From an uncultured Pelagibacteraceae bacterium (lineage in GTDB: Bacteria; Pseudomonadota; Alphaproteobacteria; Pelagibacterales; Pelagibacteraceae), in contig CACGBP010000006.1 of NCBI GenBank assembly GCA_902571375.1, forward strand, positions 1-40,669: a DNA stretch of 40,669 nucleotides, written 5' to 3'. Shown piece by piece: positions 1 to 9,056 of the stretch. The translations under genes were made by a program, and so were the position numbers. The first letter of the stretch is position 1; the number at the start of each line of letters is the position of its first letter. The notes below the pieces were generated by a model, which saw nothing but the letters and a program-made list of their open reading frames with translations, did not search any database and had not been told where the DNA came from.

Positions 1-208
1 AAATAAATTTCTTGAGAAAGATCTCCATAAAATAGTAATACAAATAAATGGAAAAAAGAGGGAAGTATTGTCGAGCTCTAAAAGTTTTTCTGAAAATGAA
101 CTGATAAATGAAACAAAAAAAATTAAAAGTTTACAAAAATTTTTAGATGGAAAACAAATAAGAAAAACGATTTATATAAAAGATAAACTAATCAATTTTA
201 TTGTATGA
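1..208 (+). CDS. leuS: Leucyl-tRNA synthetase, C-terminal fragment (partial)
   Basis: The window opens inside this gene; the reading frame starts at base 2 and ends at the TGA at 206-208. About 68 residues are visible. They match the end of bacterial LeuRS: a QINGKKRE strand (QVNGKxR in the family) and the final strand IRKTIYIKDKLINFIV, which resembles the usual xxKxIYVxxKLVNIVV ending. LeuRS charges tRNA-Leu in the cytoplasm. The stop overlaps the start of lptE by 4 bp (ATGA), so the two are probably co-translated. The leuS-lptE-holA order is common in proteobacteria and supports the call. The catalytic domain lies outside the window. Confidence 0.9.
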   Translation, partial: NKFLEKDLHKIVIQINGKKREVLSSSKSFSENELINETKKIKSLQKFLDGKQIRKTIYIKDKLINFIV

Positions 209-657
209 TAAAAAAAAATAACTATCTTCTAATTATATTTTTAATATTAATATCTGCTTGTGGATATGAGCCATTAAACAAAAATTTTTCAGAAAGTAAT
301 ATTAAGATTTCCAAAAAAACTTTCTCTGGGGACACTAAAATTAATCGAACAATATTTAAAAAAATAAATCTAAAAGAGACTGAAGATAAACTTGGATATG
401 AATTGAAGTTAAATTCAAATAAAATAATTGACCCAATAGCTAAGGATAAATCAGGTAATGTTACAAAATATAAAACAACAATTACAATTGTTGTTGAATT
501 AATTAAGAATAAAAAAACTGTTAAAACAAGATCATTTTCAAAAAATTTTAACTATAGTAATTTAAGTAACAAATTTGAATTAAAGAAATTCCAAGACGAT
601 GTTGACACAAATTTAATAAATTCAATATCAAGAGATATAAAAATATTTTTAAATTAG
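205..657 (+). CDS. lptE: LPS-assembly lipoprotein LptE-like
   Basis: This is a 150-residue lipoprotein with a short basic start (MIKKNN), a hydrophobic stretch and a lipobox ISAC with the acylated Cys at residue 19, followed by GYEPL. CGYxPL after the lipobox is typical of LptE (RlpB) proteins. LptE is the outer-membrane plug and partner of LptD in delivering lipopolysaccharide to the cell surface. The body is poorly conserved and Lys/Asn-rich, as expected here. Its place between leuS and holA is the usual one and carries much of the identification. The ATG overlaps the leuS stop, and the stop lies one base before holA. A different small outer-membrane lipoprotein is the main alternative. Confidence 0.8.
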   Translation: MIKKNNYLLIIFLILISACGYEPLNKNFSESNIKISKKTFSGDTKINRTIFKKINLKETEDKLGYELKLNSNKIIDPIAKDKSGNVTKYKTTITIVVELIKNKKTVKTRSFSKNFNYSNLSNKFELKKFQDDVDTNLINSISRDIKIFLN

Positions 658-658
658 A

Positions 659-1651
659 ATGATCCTAAAATCCTTTGAAGAAAAAAAAATCAATTTAATT
701 GATCAAAAAATACACCTCTTATACGGCGAAAATCAGGGTCAAATAAATGATTTTATTATAAATGTATTTAAAAAAAATTTTAAAGATGAAATTTTCATAT
801 ATGATGAAATAGAAGTTATTAAAAACAAAGATTTAGTATATGAAAAGTTACAAACAAAATCTTTTTTTAATGAAAAAAAACTAATTATAATAAATAGATC
901 TACAGACAAAATTAAAAATTTAATTGAAGATATAATTCTAAGAAATTTTGACGATATTAATATCGTTCTTACTTCAAATATTTTAGAGAAAAAATCTAAG
1001 TTAAGGTCATTATTTGAAAAAAATAAAGAGTTAGTTTGTATACCTTTCTATAAAGATACTGAGCAAACATTAATAAATCTTGTAATAAATTTTTGTAAAG
1101 ATAAAAAAATAAATATTTCAAGGCAAAATATTAACCTGATCATTAAAAGATCAATGAATGATAGAGAAAGTTTAAAAAATGAACTTCAAAAAATTGAAAA
1201 CTTTTTTATAAATAAAAAACAAATTACCGAATATGATATTCTTAAAATCACTAATCTTGCAGAAAATCATGGTATATCTGAATTGATAGATAATTGTTTA
1301 ATTAAAAATGAAAAAAAAATCTCGGAAATTCTTAATGAAAATAATTTTTCAATAGATGAATGTGTTCAAATAGTAAGAATGTTTTTAATCAAAGCAAAAA
1401 AACTACTCTCTCTTTCAATTGCAGCACACGATTTTAAAAGTATAGATAAAGCTATTTCATCACACAAACCTCCTATTTTTTGGAAAGACAAAGATATGAT
1501 AAAAAATCAATTAAAATTTTGGACTGAACAAAGAATTAAAAATTTAATAGTAAGAATATGTGAGGTTGAATTACTGATCAAAAAAAATTCAACAAATTCA
1601 ATAAATATTTTACTAAATTTTATTTTACAAGAAACTTCCGTTAAAAACTAA
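659..1651 (+). CDS. holA: DNA polymerase III delta subunit
   Basis: This 330-residue protein has the length and layout of HolA. An N-terminal AAA+-like domain begins around residues 18-26 (HLLYGENQG), where the usual Walker A motif is degenerate, as in other delta subunits. It is followed by a helical lid and a C-terminal collar domain. Delta opens the beta sliding clamp within the clamp loader. The SFFNEKKLIII stretch near residue 70 corresponds to the family's typical SLFxxxxLVxI segment. The start ATG follows the lptE stop by one base. The 3' end overlaps the convergent parB stop by 4 bp (CTAA), leaving no space for an intrinsic terminator. Sequence conservation is low, so context adds weight. 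Confidence 0.85.
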   Translation: MILKSFEEKKINLIDQKIHLLYGENQGQINDFIINVFKKNFKDEIFIYDEIEVIKNKDLVYEKLQTKSFFNEKKLIIINRSTDKIKNLIEDIILRNFDDINIVLTSNILEKKSKLRSLFEKNKELVCIPFYKDTEQTLINLVINFCKDKKINISRQNINLIIKRSMNDRESLKNELQKIENFFINKKQITEYDILKITNLAENHGISELIDNCLIKNEKKISEILNENNFSIDECVQIVRMFLIKAKKLLSLSIAAHDFKSIDKAISSHKPPIFWKDKDMIKNQLKFWTEQRIKNLIVRICEVELLIKKNSTNSINILLNFILQETSVKN

Positions 1652-2493
1652 TAGTTTTGCTTAATAACCTTAATCAAACGATTTAATTGATCTAGATCTT
1701 TATAATCAAATGAGACAGACCCAGAATTATTTTTTCTATTATTAATATGAACATTCATACCTATTTTATCGCGAACATCACTCTCCAAAGACAAAATATT
1801 TGAGTCTTTAGAGCTTTTTCTTGAAGGATTTTTTTTCTTTTTAAAAATTTTAACAAAGTTTTCTGTTTGTCTAACTGATAACTTTTTTTCGATTATTTTT
1901 TTTGCTAAAAATAACGCATTTTCAAGACCAACTAAGATTTTAGCATGTCCAGCTGATATTTTTTTTTCCTCAATGAGTTTTAATACTTCATCAGGTAAAT
2001 TCAATAATCTCAGGGTATTAGTGATATAACTTCTGCTTTTCCCAATAAATTTGGAGACTTTTTCTTGGTCATATGAAAATTCATCAATTAATCTTTTATA
2101 ACCTTGGGCCTCTTCCAATGGATTTAAATCATGTCTTTGAACATTTTCTACTATTGCAAACTCAAGGGATTTCAAATCATCGGCATCAGTTATTACTACT
2201 GGAATATCATGTAGTCCTGCTTTCCTAGCAGCTAGCCATCTTCTTTCACCAGCGATAATTTCGTATTTAGAATCGTCTTTATTTGATTTTCTTACAATAA
2301 TTGGTTGGATTACTCCTCGTTCTTTAATTGAATTAGTTAGATCCTCTAAGTTTTCTTCATCAAAGTTTTTTCTTGGTTGATATTTATTAGGGACAATTTC
2401 ACTTAAGGATAATTTATTGGTTTTTGCCTCAACTTTTGTTTCTCCAATTAATGAAGATAATCCACGTCCTAATCCTTTTTTAATTTTATTCAT
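1648..2493 (-). CDS. parB: Chromosome partitioning protein ParB
   Basis: 281 residues. The N-terminal ParB/Srx domain shows PNKYQPRKNF (about residues 35-44) and the CTP-binding GERRWLAARK motif (GERRxxA in the family). A central helix-turn-helix (SRSYITNTLRLLNLP) should bind parS, and a C-terminal dimerisation segment follows. The first residues (KKGLGRGLSSLIGE) are the usual ParB start. ParB loads on parS near the origin and spreads as a CTP-dependent clamp. The gene is last in mnmG-rsmG-parA-parB, and its start overlaps the parA stop by one base (TAATG). A candidate parS lies about 1.4 kb away inside rsmG (3869-3884). Confidence 0.97.
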   Translation of the reverse strand: MNKIKKGLGRGLSSLIGETKVEAKTNKLSLSEIVPNKYQPRKNFDEENLEDLTNSIKERGVIQPIIVRKSNKDDSKYEIIAGERRWLAARKAGLHDIPVVITDADDLKSLEFAIVENVQRHDLNPLEEAQGYKRLIDEFSYDQEKVSKFIGKSRSYITNTLRLLNLPDEVLKLIEEKKISAGHAKILVGLENALFLAKKIIEKKLSVRQTENFVKIFKKKKNPSRKSSKDSNILSLESDVRDKIGMNVHINNRKNNSGSVSFDYKDLDQLNRLIKVIKQNY

Positions 2494-3287
2494 TAAGCGG
2501 CACTACCTATTTTATTTTCTTGATCTATAAATTCGTCTGTAAAATTATAATATGACTTACTACCAGGACAGCTCTTATCATACACTAAAACTGGAACTCC
2601 GTGTGATGGTGCTTCAGACAGTCTTACGTTACGTGGAATTACTGTCTGGTAAACTTTATCTTTAAAATAATCTCTTGCTTCTTGTTCTACTTGAGATGAT
2701 AGTTTATTTCTTCGATCATACATCGTTAAAAGTATTCCTTGAATTTCTAATTCCGGATTAAGATTAACTTTTATACGTTCAATCGTTTTCATTAATTGAG
2801 TTAAACCTTCCAATGCAAAAAATTCTGTTTGTAATGGTACTAATAATGAATTAGATGAAACTAATGCCATAACAGTCAGCAAGCTAAGAGATGGTGGACA
2901 ATCAATCAGTATATAATCATAAGATGCGCTAGAATCGTTTAAATATGCGGTTAATTTGGCTTTCAGAATAAAAGCTCTATCGTTATCACCAGCTGTTTCA
3001 ACTTCAAGTCCAGACAAATCAACATTTGAGGTTATCAAATCCAGCCTTTCAAATTTAGTATTTTTGATAACATTATTAATCGTCATCGTACCATTAAGAA
3101 TTCCATAAATTGTTTGATCCGATTGTTCTGTGTTAGACAGTCCTAATCCTGTTGTGGCATTTCCTTGAGGATCTAAATCGATAACTAAAATTTTTTTTCC
3201 TTGTTGTGATAAAGCTGATGCGAGATTAATTACTGTTGTTGTTTTGCCAACTCCACCCTTTTGATTTATGATCGAAATAATTTTCAT
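2493..3287 (-). CDS. parA: Chromosome partitioning ATPase ParA
   Basis: 264-residue ParA/Soj-type ATPase. The deviant Walker A box KGGVGKTT is at residues 10-17, followed by IDLDPQGNATTGLG, which includes the A' motif, and by a Walker B-like YILIDCPPSLS. ParA forms the nucleoid gradient that moves ParB-parS complexes and so segregates new origins. The start overlaps the rsmG stop by 4 bp, and its stop shares a base with the parB start, so the pair is translationally coupled. Length and motifs are complete and nothing looks degraded. Confidence 0.97.
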   Translation of the reverse strand: MKIISIINQKGGVGKTTTVINLASALSQQGKKILVIDLDPQGNATTGLGLSNTEQSDQTIYGILNGTMTINNVIKNTKFERLDLITSNVDLSGLEVETAGDNDRAFILKAKLTAYLNDSSASYDYILIDCPPSLSLLTVMALVSSNSLLVPLQTEFFALEGLTQLMKTIERIKVNLNPELEIQGILLTMYDRRNKLSSQVEQEARDYFKDKVYQTVIPRNVRLSEAPSHGVPVLVYDKSCPGSKSYYNFTDEFIDQENKIGSAA

Positions 3288-3931
3288 GAAATTTTTTTTT
3301 TTATCTTTTTAATGTTTAATATAAATGAGTCCTCATTAGTTAAACTTTTTCTTTCTTCATAATCTAAGTCCCAATTTTGAAGTGTGTCGTTAAGAATTTT
3401 TCTTCCACTGCTCCCCATGAATAAAATTATATTTTCGAATTTTTTAAAATTATCATTTATCAAATCAAGAATTATTGGCATGGGTTTAAAAGCTCTCGAC
3501 ATTATTGTTCCTGTTTCAACATTTCTAACTGTAAAAATATCTTTTTGAATTACCTCTGTGTTCAAATTTAATTTTTTTGATACTTCTTTTAAAAAAAGAC
3601 ATTTATGATAACTTTTTTCATAAAGATAAATTTTCATGCTATTTTTTATTTTTTTCATAGCTATAGCAACAATTAGACCTGGCATGCCTCCACCGGTACC
3701 TAAATCATAGGTTGTATTATAATTTAAATTAACAAAATCAATGATTTGCGCTGAATCAATAATGTGTCTTTCCCTAATATCGTCTTTTTGCTGTATTTTT
3801 TTACTTATAATATTAATTTCTTTGTTTTTTTCCAGAATCATTGAAATTAGGCATTCAAAGTCATTACAAGTTTCACGTGAAACATTTAGATTGGGAATTT
3901 TGGAGTAAGAATTTAAAAAAAGGTTATCCAT
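3284..3931 (-). CDS. rsmG: 16S rRNA (guanine-527-N7)-methyltransferase RsmG
   Basis: 215 residues, a Rossmann-fold SAM methyltransferase with motif I YDLGTGGGMPGL at about 75-86. That glycine run is the RsmG signature. It methylates G527 of 16S rRNA. The short motif NVSRET (residues 16-21) is conserved in the family, and here its codons form a parS palindrome. The gene sits in the conserved order mnmG-rsmG-parA-parB; it shares one base with the mnmG stop and overlaps the parA start by 4 bp. It is also known as gidB. Confidence 0.95.
   Translation of the reverse strand: MDNLFLNSYSKIPNLNVSRETCNDFECLISMILEKNKEINIISKKIQQKDDIRERHIIDSAQIIDFVNLNYNTTYDLGTGGGMPGLIVAIAMKKIKNSMKIYLYEKSYHKCLFLKEVSKKLNLNTEVIQKDIFTVRNVETGTIMSRAFKPMPIILDLINDNFKKFENIILFMGSSGRKILNDTLQNWDLDYEERKSLTNEDSFILNIKKIKKKIS
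3869..3884. promoter_or_regulatory. parS: parS centromere-like site inside rsmG
   Basis: The 16-mer aGTTTCACGTGAAACa contains a perfect 14-bp palindrome and matches the bacterial parS consensus TGTTTCACGTGAAACA at 15 of 16 positions. It covers codons 16-21 (NVSRET) of rsmG, about 7.3 kb from the proposed origin and next to parAB. Chromosomal parS sites are commonly origin-proximal, and some lie in rsmG. The mismatch (A for T at the first base) is outside the core palindrome. Confidence 0.92.
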
Positions 3932-5802
3932 TAAGCTATATGCTTAATAGACTTTCTTTTGACGTGTGACAACAAAATATATACAGCAGCTGGTGTTATT
4001 CCATCTATTCTTAATGCCTGACCCATAGTTTTTGGCCTAATTTGCTTAAATTTGGCTTTAACCTCGTTAGAAAGACCTGAAAATTGATCATAATCAATAT
4101 TATCAGGTATTGTTAAATTCTCATCTCTTTTGAAAGCTAGAATATCTGCCTTTTGTTTTTTTAAATAACCTCTATAGTGAGAATTAATTTCAATCTGCTC
4201 ATCGATATTAGCACCATTATTTAGGATTTCTGGCCAAATCTCTCGAATTTTGCTCATATTGACACCTTTTTGAGCTAAAACTTCCTCAGCAGATCTAAAA
4301 ACCCCGTCCTTAGCAATTTTTATACCAAATTTATCTGCTTTTGATGGCGAAATATTCAAATTGGCCATTTGCATTGAAATTTTACTTAATTTATCAAATT
4401 TATCTTCAAATATTTCTTTTCTTAAATCTGATATTAATCCTATCTTAATTCCTTTGTGGGTTAATCTTAAGTCAGCATTATCAGATCTGAGACTTAATCT
4501 ATACTCAGCTCTAGAAGTAAACATTCTATATGGTTCAGCAACACCCTTAGTAACTAAATCATCGATCATTACTCCAATATAAGCGTCTGAACGATCTAGT
4601 ATAAAGGGCTCCATGTTTTTTATAGAAAGTGCAGCATTAATCCCAGCTACAAGACCTTGAGCAGCAGCTTCTTCATAACCCGTGGTTCCATTAATTTGTC
4701 CAGCAAGATATAGATTTTTTATTTTTTTCGTTTCTAATGTCAAAAACAGTTCCCTAGGATCAATATAGTCATATTCTATGGCATATCCTGGCCTAATTAC
4801 TTTAACGTTTTCTAAACCACTGATATTATTAAGTATTTCATGTTGAACAACCTCAGGTAGAGATGTTGATATACCGTTAGGGTAAATTGTATGGTCATTA
4901 AGGCCTTCAGGCTCTAAAAATATCTGGTGTCTAGTCTTATCAGAAAATTTTACTATTTTGTCTTCTATTGAAGGACAATATCTTGGACCCACACCTTGTA
5001 TACTACCTGAGTACATTGCACTCTTTGACAAATTTTTTTCGATGATCTTATGGACCTTTTCATTAGTATATGTCATTGAACACGAGACTTGTTTGTTTTC
5101 ATTTTTTTTTGTTAAGAAAGAAAAAAAGTAAGGGTCATCATCTGCAAATTGTTTTTCTAAATTTTGAAAATTTATAGTTCTTGCATCTAACCTTGGAGGT
5201 GTCCCAGTTTTTAATCTGCCTATTTTAAAATTATATTTCTCAAGCTGCTCACTCAAACGAGTACTTGGTTTTTCATTAAATCGACCGGCGGGCGTCTTCT
5301 CATCACCAATATGTATCAAACCATTTAAAAATGTGCCGGTTGTTAAAACTAACTTGTTACAACTTATTTTGTTACCTTTAGCAGTTAAAAACCCACTTAT
5401 TTCATTATTTGAAAAAATAAACTTAATAACAGGATCTGAAAAAATGCTTAAATTACAATAGTTTACAAGTTTTTCTTGCATAAATTGACGATATAGTGAT
5501 CTGTCTGATTGAGTTCTAGGACCCCTTACTGCAGGACCTCTACTTCTATTTAATAATCTAAATTGTATTCCAGATTTATCGGCTACTTCTCCCATAACCC
5601 CATCTAAAGCATCGATTTCTCTTACTAAGTGGCCTTTACCCAATCCGCCAATAGCAGGATTACATGACATTTCACCAATGGTATTTTTATTATGAGTGAA
5701 AAGCGCAGTGTTAATTCCTAGTCGTGCAGAAGCTGCTGCTGCCTCACATCCAGCGTGGCCTCCACCAATCACAACTACATCAAAAGATAAATCTTTTTTC
5801 AT
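3931..5802 (-). CDS. mnmG: tRNA uridine-5-carboxymethylaminomethyl modification protein MnmG
   Basis: 623 residues, the usual length. The N-terminal FAD-binding Rossmann motif is [20 protein letters not shown] at about 11-30. Family blocks seen include [30 protein letters not shown] and [13 protein letters not shown]. MnmG works with MnmE to install cmnm5 on the wobble uridine of several tRNAs, using FAD, NADH and methylene-THF. mnmE lies just upstream on the same strand, separated by a 116-bp gap (5803-5918) in which I see no gene. It is the first gene of the run that leads into rsmG-parA-parB. Also called gidA. Confidence 0.97.
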   Translation of the reverse strand: MKKDLSFDVVVIGGGHAGCEAAAASARLGINTALFTHNKNTIGEMSCNPAIGGLGKGHLVREIDALDGVMGEVADKSGIQFRLLNRSRGPAVRGPRTQSDRSLYRQFMQEKLVNYCNLSIFSDPVIKFIFSNNEISGFLTAKGNKISCNKLVLTTGTFLNGLIHIGDEKTPAGRFNEKPSTRLSEQLEKYNFKIGRLKTGTPPRLDARTINFQNLEKQFADDDPYFFSFLTKKNENKQVSCSMTYTNEKVHKIIEKNLSKSAMYSGSIQGVGPRYCPSIEDKIVKFSDKTRHQIFLEPEGLNDHTIYPNGISTSLPEVVQHEILNNISGLENVKVIRPGYAIEYDYIDPRELFLTLETKKIKNLYLAGQINGTTGYEEAAAQGLVAGINAALSIKNMEPFILDRSDAYIGVMIDDLVTKGVAEPYRMFTSRAEYRLSLRSDNADLRLTHKGIKIGLISDLRKEIFEDKFDKLSKISMQMANLNISPSKADKFGIKIAKDGVFRSAEEVLAQKGVNMSKIREIWPEILNNGANIDEQIEINSHYRGYLKKQKADILAFKRDENLTIPDNIDYDQFSGLSNEVKAKFKQIRPKTMGQALRIDGITPAAVYILLSHVKRKSIKHIA

Positions 5803-5918
5803 GATGTAAATTTATATTCGATTGAGATATTTACAAGATTTGAGTTTTTATTGTTAAATAAGCTAGATTTATCAACGAAAATAGTAAAAAAATGCCTAAA
5901 AATACAGCAAAATAGACA

Positions 5919-7250
5919 TTATTTTCCTATACAAAAATCGTTGAAAATACTACCTAATATCTCCTCTACATCAACTTTTCCAACAATCATGCCTAAATGT
6001 CTAGTTGCTAATCTCAAATCCTCAGCTGCTTTATCAAAATCTTTTTTATCATTTTTATCTAAAAAATTTTTTAAATGATCAACGCATTGTATTAAATGTT
6101 GTCGATGTCTTTCTCTGGTAATTAAAATATCTTCCTCAGTTATGAATTTATCTTTTAGACTGTTTTTAATTTTAGAAATTAACTCATCTATATTAAAATT
6201 ATCTTTTAATGATATTAAAACATGATTAAGTTTAAGAATTTTAGGATCTAATTTTTCTTTTAGTAGATCCGATTTATTAACAACTAAAATAGCATCATTT
6301 TTAAGCAAATCGTTCAAAAAACCGCTCAAATCAATGTTTTTAGCATCAACCACTACTAATTTTAAATCAGCATTTTCAGCTTTTTTTAGAGATAACCTTA
6401 TACCTTTTTTTTCTATTTCATCTTTTGAATCTCTTATGCCTGCTGTATCTGAAATAATGACTGGGTAACCATCAATATTTAAATGTGCTTCTACAACATC
6501 TCGAGTGGTACCAGCAATTTCAGAAACTATAGCAACCTCCCTATTTGATAGATTATTTAATAAACTGGATTTGCCCGCATTAGTTGGTCCTACGATTGCA
6601 ATTTTTAAACCTTCGCGAATTATTTCTCCTACCTTTTGATCATTTAAAATTTTATTAATCTCACTCAAGACATTTGAGGAATCTTGTTTTATTTTTTTTA
6701 AATTTTCTTCTGGAAGATCTTCCTCAGGAAAATCTATTTTGGCCTCTACAAATGATAAAATTTTTAATAATTTATCTCTCAGCTCATTAAATTTATCGGA
6801 AGATTTACCTTTCATTATCTTTACAGCTTGTAATCTTTGAATTTCTGTTTCAGCTGAGATTAAATCAGCTATGCTCTCTGCTTTTAACAAATTAATCTTT
6901 CCATTTTGAAAAGCGAGCTTCGTAAACTCCCCAGGCTCAGCTAATCGACAATTTTTATGCTTAGCGATCTCATTTTGAACTGCTAAAACTACAGCCTTGC
7001 CTCCATGGATATGAATTTCAGCCATATCCTCTCCTGTGTAGCTCTCAGGGCCTGGAAACCATAAAATTATCCCTTCATCTATAAGCTCAGAAGTGTTGAT
7101 ATTGTTTATTTTCCGAAGGGTGGCCATTCTTGGCGTAGGCATTTCTTTCAAAGTAAGAGATTTGATTACTTTTGATGCTTCAGAACCTGAAATTCTAATT
7201 ATTGCAACTCCAGAAACGCCTGGACCAGATGATAGAGCATAAATAGTCAT
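5919..7250 (-). CDS. mnmE: tRNA modification GTPase MnmE
   Basis: 443 residues. An N-terminal folate-binding domain (AEPGEFTKLAFQNGKINL near 104-121) precedes an inserted G domain: G1 GPTNAGKS at 221-228, GTTRD at 247-251, DTAG at 268-271 and NKSD near 328. The C-terminal signature is CIGK, at the very end and containing the catalytic Cys. MnmE partners MnmG in wobble-uridine modification. The protein is complete with all G motifs, and the intact CIGK end fixes the stop. The gene lies between rho and mnmG on the same strand. Also called trmE. Confidence 0.97.
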   Translation of the reverse strand: MTIYALSSGPGVSGVAIIRISGSEASKVIKSLTLKEMPTPRMATLRKINNINTSELIDEGIILWFPGPESYTGEDMAEIHIHGGKAVVLAVQNEIAKHKNCRLAEPGEFTKLAFQNGKINLLKAESIADLISAETEIQRLQAVKIMKGKSSDKFNELRDKLLKILSFVEAKIDFPEEDLPEENLKKIKQDSSNVLSEINKILNDQKVGEIIREGLKIAIVGPTNAGKSSLLNNLSNREVAIVSEIAGTTRDVVEAHLNIDGYPVIISDTAGIRDSKDEIEKKGIRLSLKKAENADLKLVVVDAKNIDLSGFLNDLLKNDAILVVNKSDLLKEKLDPKILKLNHVLISLKDNFNIDELISKIKNSLKDKFITEEDILITRERHRQHLIQCVDHLKNFLDKNDKKDFDKAAEDLRLATRHLGMIVGKVDVEEILGSIFNDFCIGK

Positions 7251-7291
7251 AAAATATTATAACTTTTATTCTTTGATATTGGAAAACTTAA

Positions 7292-8560
7292 TTAGGCTGG
7301 TTTGTTCATTGAATTAAAGAACTCTGCATTATTTTTTGTGTCCTTCAACTTCGAATTTATGAATTCTATAGCATCCATTGTTCCCATTGGAGCAATAATT
7401 CTTCTTAATACGTTCATTTTCTGCAGGTCATTCTTATCAAACAACAATTCCTCTCTTCTTGTGCCAGATTTAGTAATATCGATTGCTGGGTAAATTCTTT
7501 TATCTGCGATTTTTCTATCAAGTACTGTTTCACTGTTTCCAGTTCCCTTAAATTCCTCAAAAATTACTTCATCCATTCTACTTCCAGTATCAATTAAAGC
7601 TGTTGATATAATAGTTAATGAACCACCTTCTTCTATATTTCTTGCTGCACCAAAAAACCGTTTCGGTCTTTGAAGTGCATTAGCATCAACACCTCCTGTT
7701 AAAACTTTACCTGAACTAGGAATTACAGCATTATATGCTCTCCCCAATCTTGTTATTGAGTCTAACAATATAACTACATCTTTTTTATGCTCAGTTAATC
7801 TTTTTGCTTTTTCTATTACCATTTCAGCAACGGCAACATGACGTTGTGCTGGTTCATCAAATGTCGAGCTAATGACTTCACCCTTAACGGTTCTTTGCAT
7901 ATCAGTTACTTCTTCAGGACGCTCATCGATTAATAATACAATTAGATAACATTCTGGATAATTTTTAGCTATTGAGTTTGCTATACTTTGAAGAATCATT
8001 GTCTTTCCTGCCTTTGGAGGAGATATAATAATTGATCTTTGACCTTTGCCGATTGGACTGACAAGATCTATTAATCTTGGTGTTAAGTCCGGTTTTTTCT
8101 CAGTTTTAACCATCTCAACTTCCATTACTAACTGTTTATCTGGATAAAGAGGTGTTAAGTTATCGAACGCTATTTTATGTCTGGATTTTTCTGGTTCCTC
8201 GAAATTTATCTTGCTCACCTGTAGCAAGGCAAAATACCTTTCACCTTCTTTGGGTGCTCTTACGGGGCCTTCAACTGTATCTCCTGTTCTTAAACCAAAC
8301 TTTCTTATTTGACTTGGGCTTACATAAATGTCGTCAGGACCAGGAAGATAATTAGACTCCATTGCTCTTAAAAAACCAAACCCATCTTGCAATAATTGTA
8401 AAACACCCGCACCTGTAATTTCTTCTTTTTCAGCAACTTTTTTTAGAATAGCAAAAAGAATTTCTTGCTTTCTTAGTGTGCTGGCATTTTCAATACCAAG
8501 TTCTTCTGCTTGAGTAATAAGCTGTTCGGATGATTTAAGTTTTAATTCTTGTATGTTCAT
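7292..8560 (-). CDS. rho: Transcription termination factor Rho
   Basis: 422 residues, the usual core Rho size with no inserted domain. The N-terminal RNA-binding region includes GFGFLR near residue 60. The ATPase core has Walker A PPKAGKTM at about 181-188 and Walker [17 protein letters not shown]. Rho is the hexameric RNA helicase that ends untranslated transcripts. Only one convincing intrinsic terminator was found in the whole window, so Rho may be important here. A 20-bp inverted repeat lies 9-28 bases upstream of its ATG. Confidence 0.98.
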   Translation of the reverse strand: MNIQELKLKSSEQLITQAEELGIENASTLRKQEILFAILKKVAEKEEITGAGVLQLLQDGFGFLRAMESNYLPGPDDIYVSPSQIRKFGLRTGDTVEGPVRAPKEGERYFALLQVSKINFEEPEKSRHKIAFDNLTPLYPDKQLVMEVEMVKTEKKPDLTPRLIDLVSPIGKGQRSIIISPPKAGKTMILQSIANSIAKNYPECYLIVLLIDERPEEVTDMQRTVKGEVISSTFDEPAQRHVAVAEMVIEKAKRLTEHKKDVVILLDSITRLGRAYNAVIPSSGKVLTGGVDANALQRPKRFFGAARNIEEGGSLTIISTALIDTGSRMDEVIFEEFKGTGNSETVLDRKIADKRIYPAIDITKSGTRREELLFDKNDLQKMNVLRRIIAPMGTMDAIEFINSKLKDTKNNAEFFNSMNKPA

Positions 8561-8568
8561 GATTGTGA

Positions 8569-8588
8569 ATTATTAAGGACTTAATAAT
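8569..8588. repeat. 20-bp inverted repeat in the rho leader
   Basis: Two 9-bp arms, ATTATTAAG and CTTAATAAT, are perfect inverted complements around a GA centre. The repeat lies 9-28 bases upstream of the rho start codon. In rho mRNA it could form an 8-bp AU-only stem with a 4-nt loop next to the ribosome entry region, or serve as a DNA operator. Function is unknown, and an AT-rich palindrome this long could still arise by chance. Confidence 0.5.
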
Positions 8589-8624
8589 ATGTTTAATATA
8601 TATGCTTTTTAAAAAAATTCAACC

Positions 8625-9056
8625 TTAGATTGGCTTAAAAACTACTGCAAAAACTATTAAAATTAGCAATAAAGTTGGTATTTCATTGATATAACGATAA
8701 AATTTAGAAGACTTTTTATTTTGATCAATTTTAAATTTATTAAGCAAAGAACCAAGATAAAAGTGATAACCAGTTAAAAATAATACTAAAATAAGCTTCA
8801 GTTTAAGCCACAAACTAGCCAATTGGTCAAAACCCACTTCATGAATTAAAACTAAACCAAACAGCCAACTAAACACCATGGCTGGGGTCATAATATAATA
8901 GAACAATTTTCTTTCCATTATTTTAAATACGCTTGTAATAATTTCATTATTATTTTCAGAATGATAAACAAATATTCTAGGTAGGTATAAAAGGCCTGCC
9001 ATCCAAGATATAACAGCTATTAAGTGTAAACTTTTAAATAATAAATAACTATTCAT
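8625..9056 (-). CDS. hemJ: Protoporphyrinogen IX oxidase HemJ
   Basis: 143 residues with four predicted membrane helices. The start YLLFKSLHLIAVISWMAGLL carries the conserved His and Trp of the HemJ (former UPF0093) family, and LYLPRIFVYH follows. HemJ oxidises protoporphyrinogen IX to protoporphyrin IX in the inner membrane and replaces HemG/HemY in many alphaproteobacteria. It follows hemE and hemH in one block, with an 8-bp overlap with hemH. The three genes together cover decarboxylation of uroporphyrinogen, ring oxidation and iron insertion, except for the coproporphyrinogen oxidase step. Confidence 0.9.
   Translation of the reverse strand: MNSYLLFKSLHLIAVISWMAGLLYLPRIFVYHSENNNEIITSVFKIMERKLFYYIMTPAMVFSWLFGLVLIHEVGFDQLASLWLKLKLILVLFLTGYHFYLGSLLNKFKIDQNKKSSKFYRYINEIPTLLLILIVFAVVFKPI

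Noticed and set aside
5851..6078. A 75-codon open frame on the + strand across the mnmG-mnmE gap and the end of mnmE
   Set aside because: Most of it overlaps the conserved mnmE C-terminus in antisense, and the product has no recognisable signal or domain.
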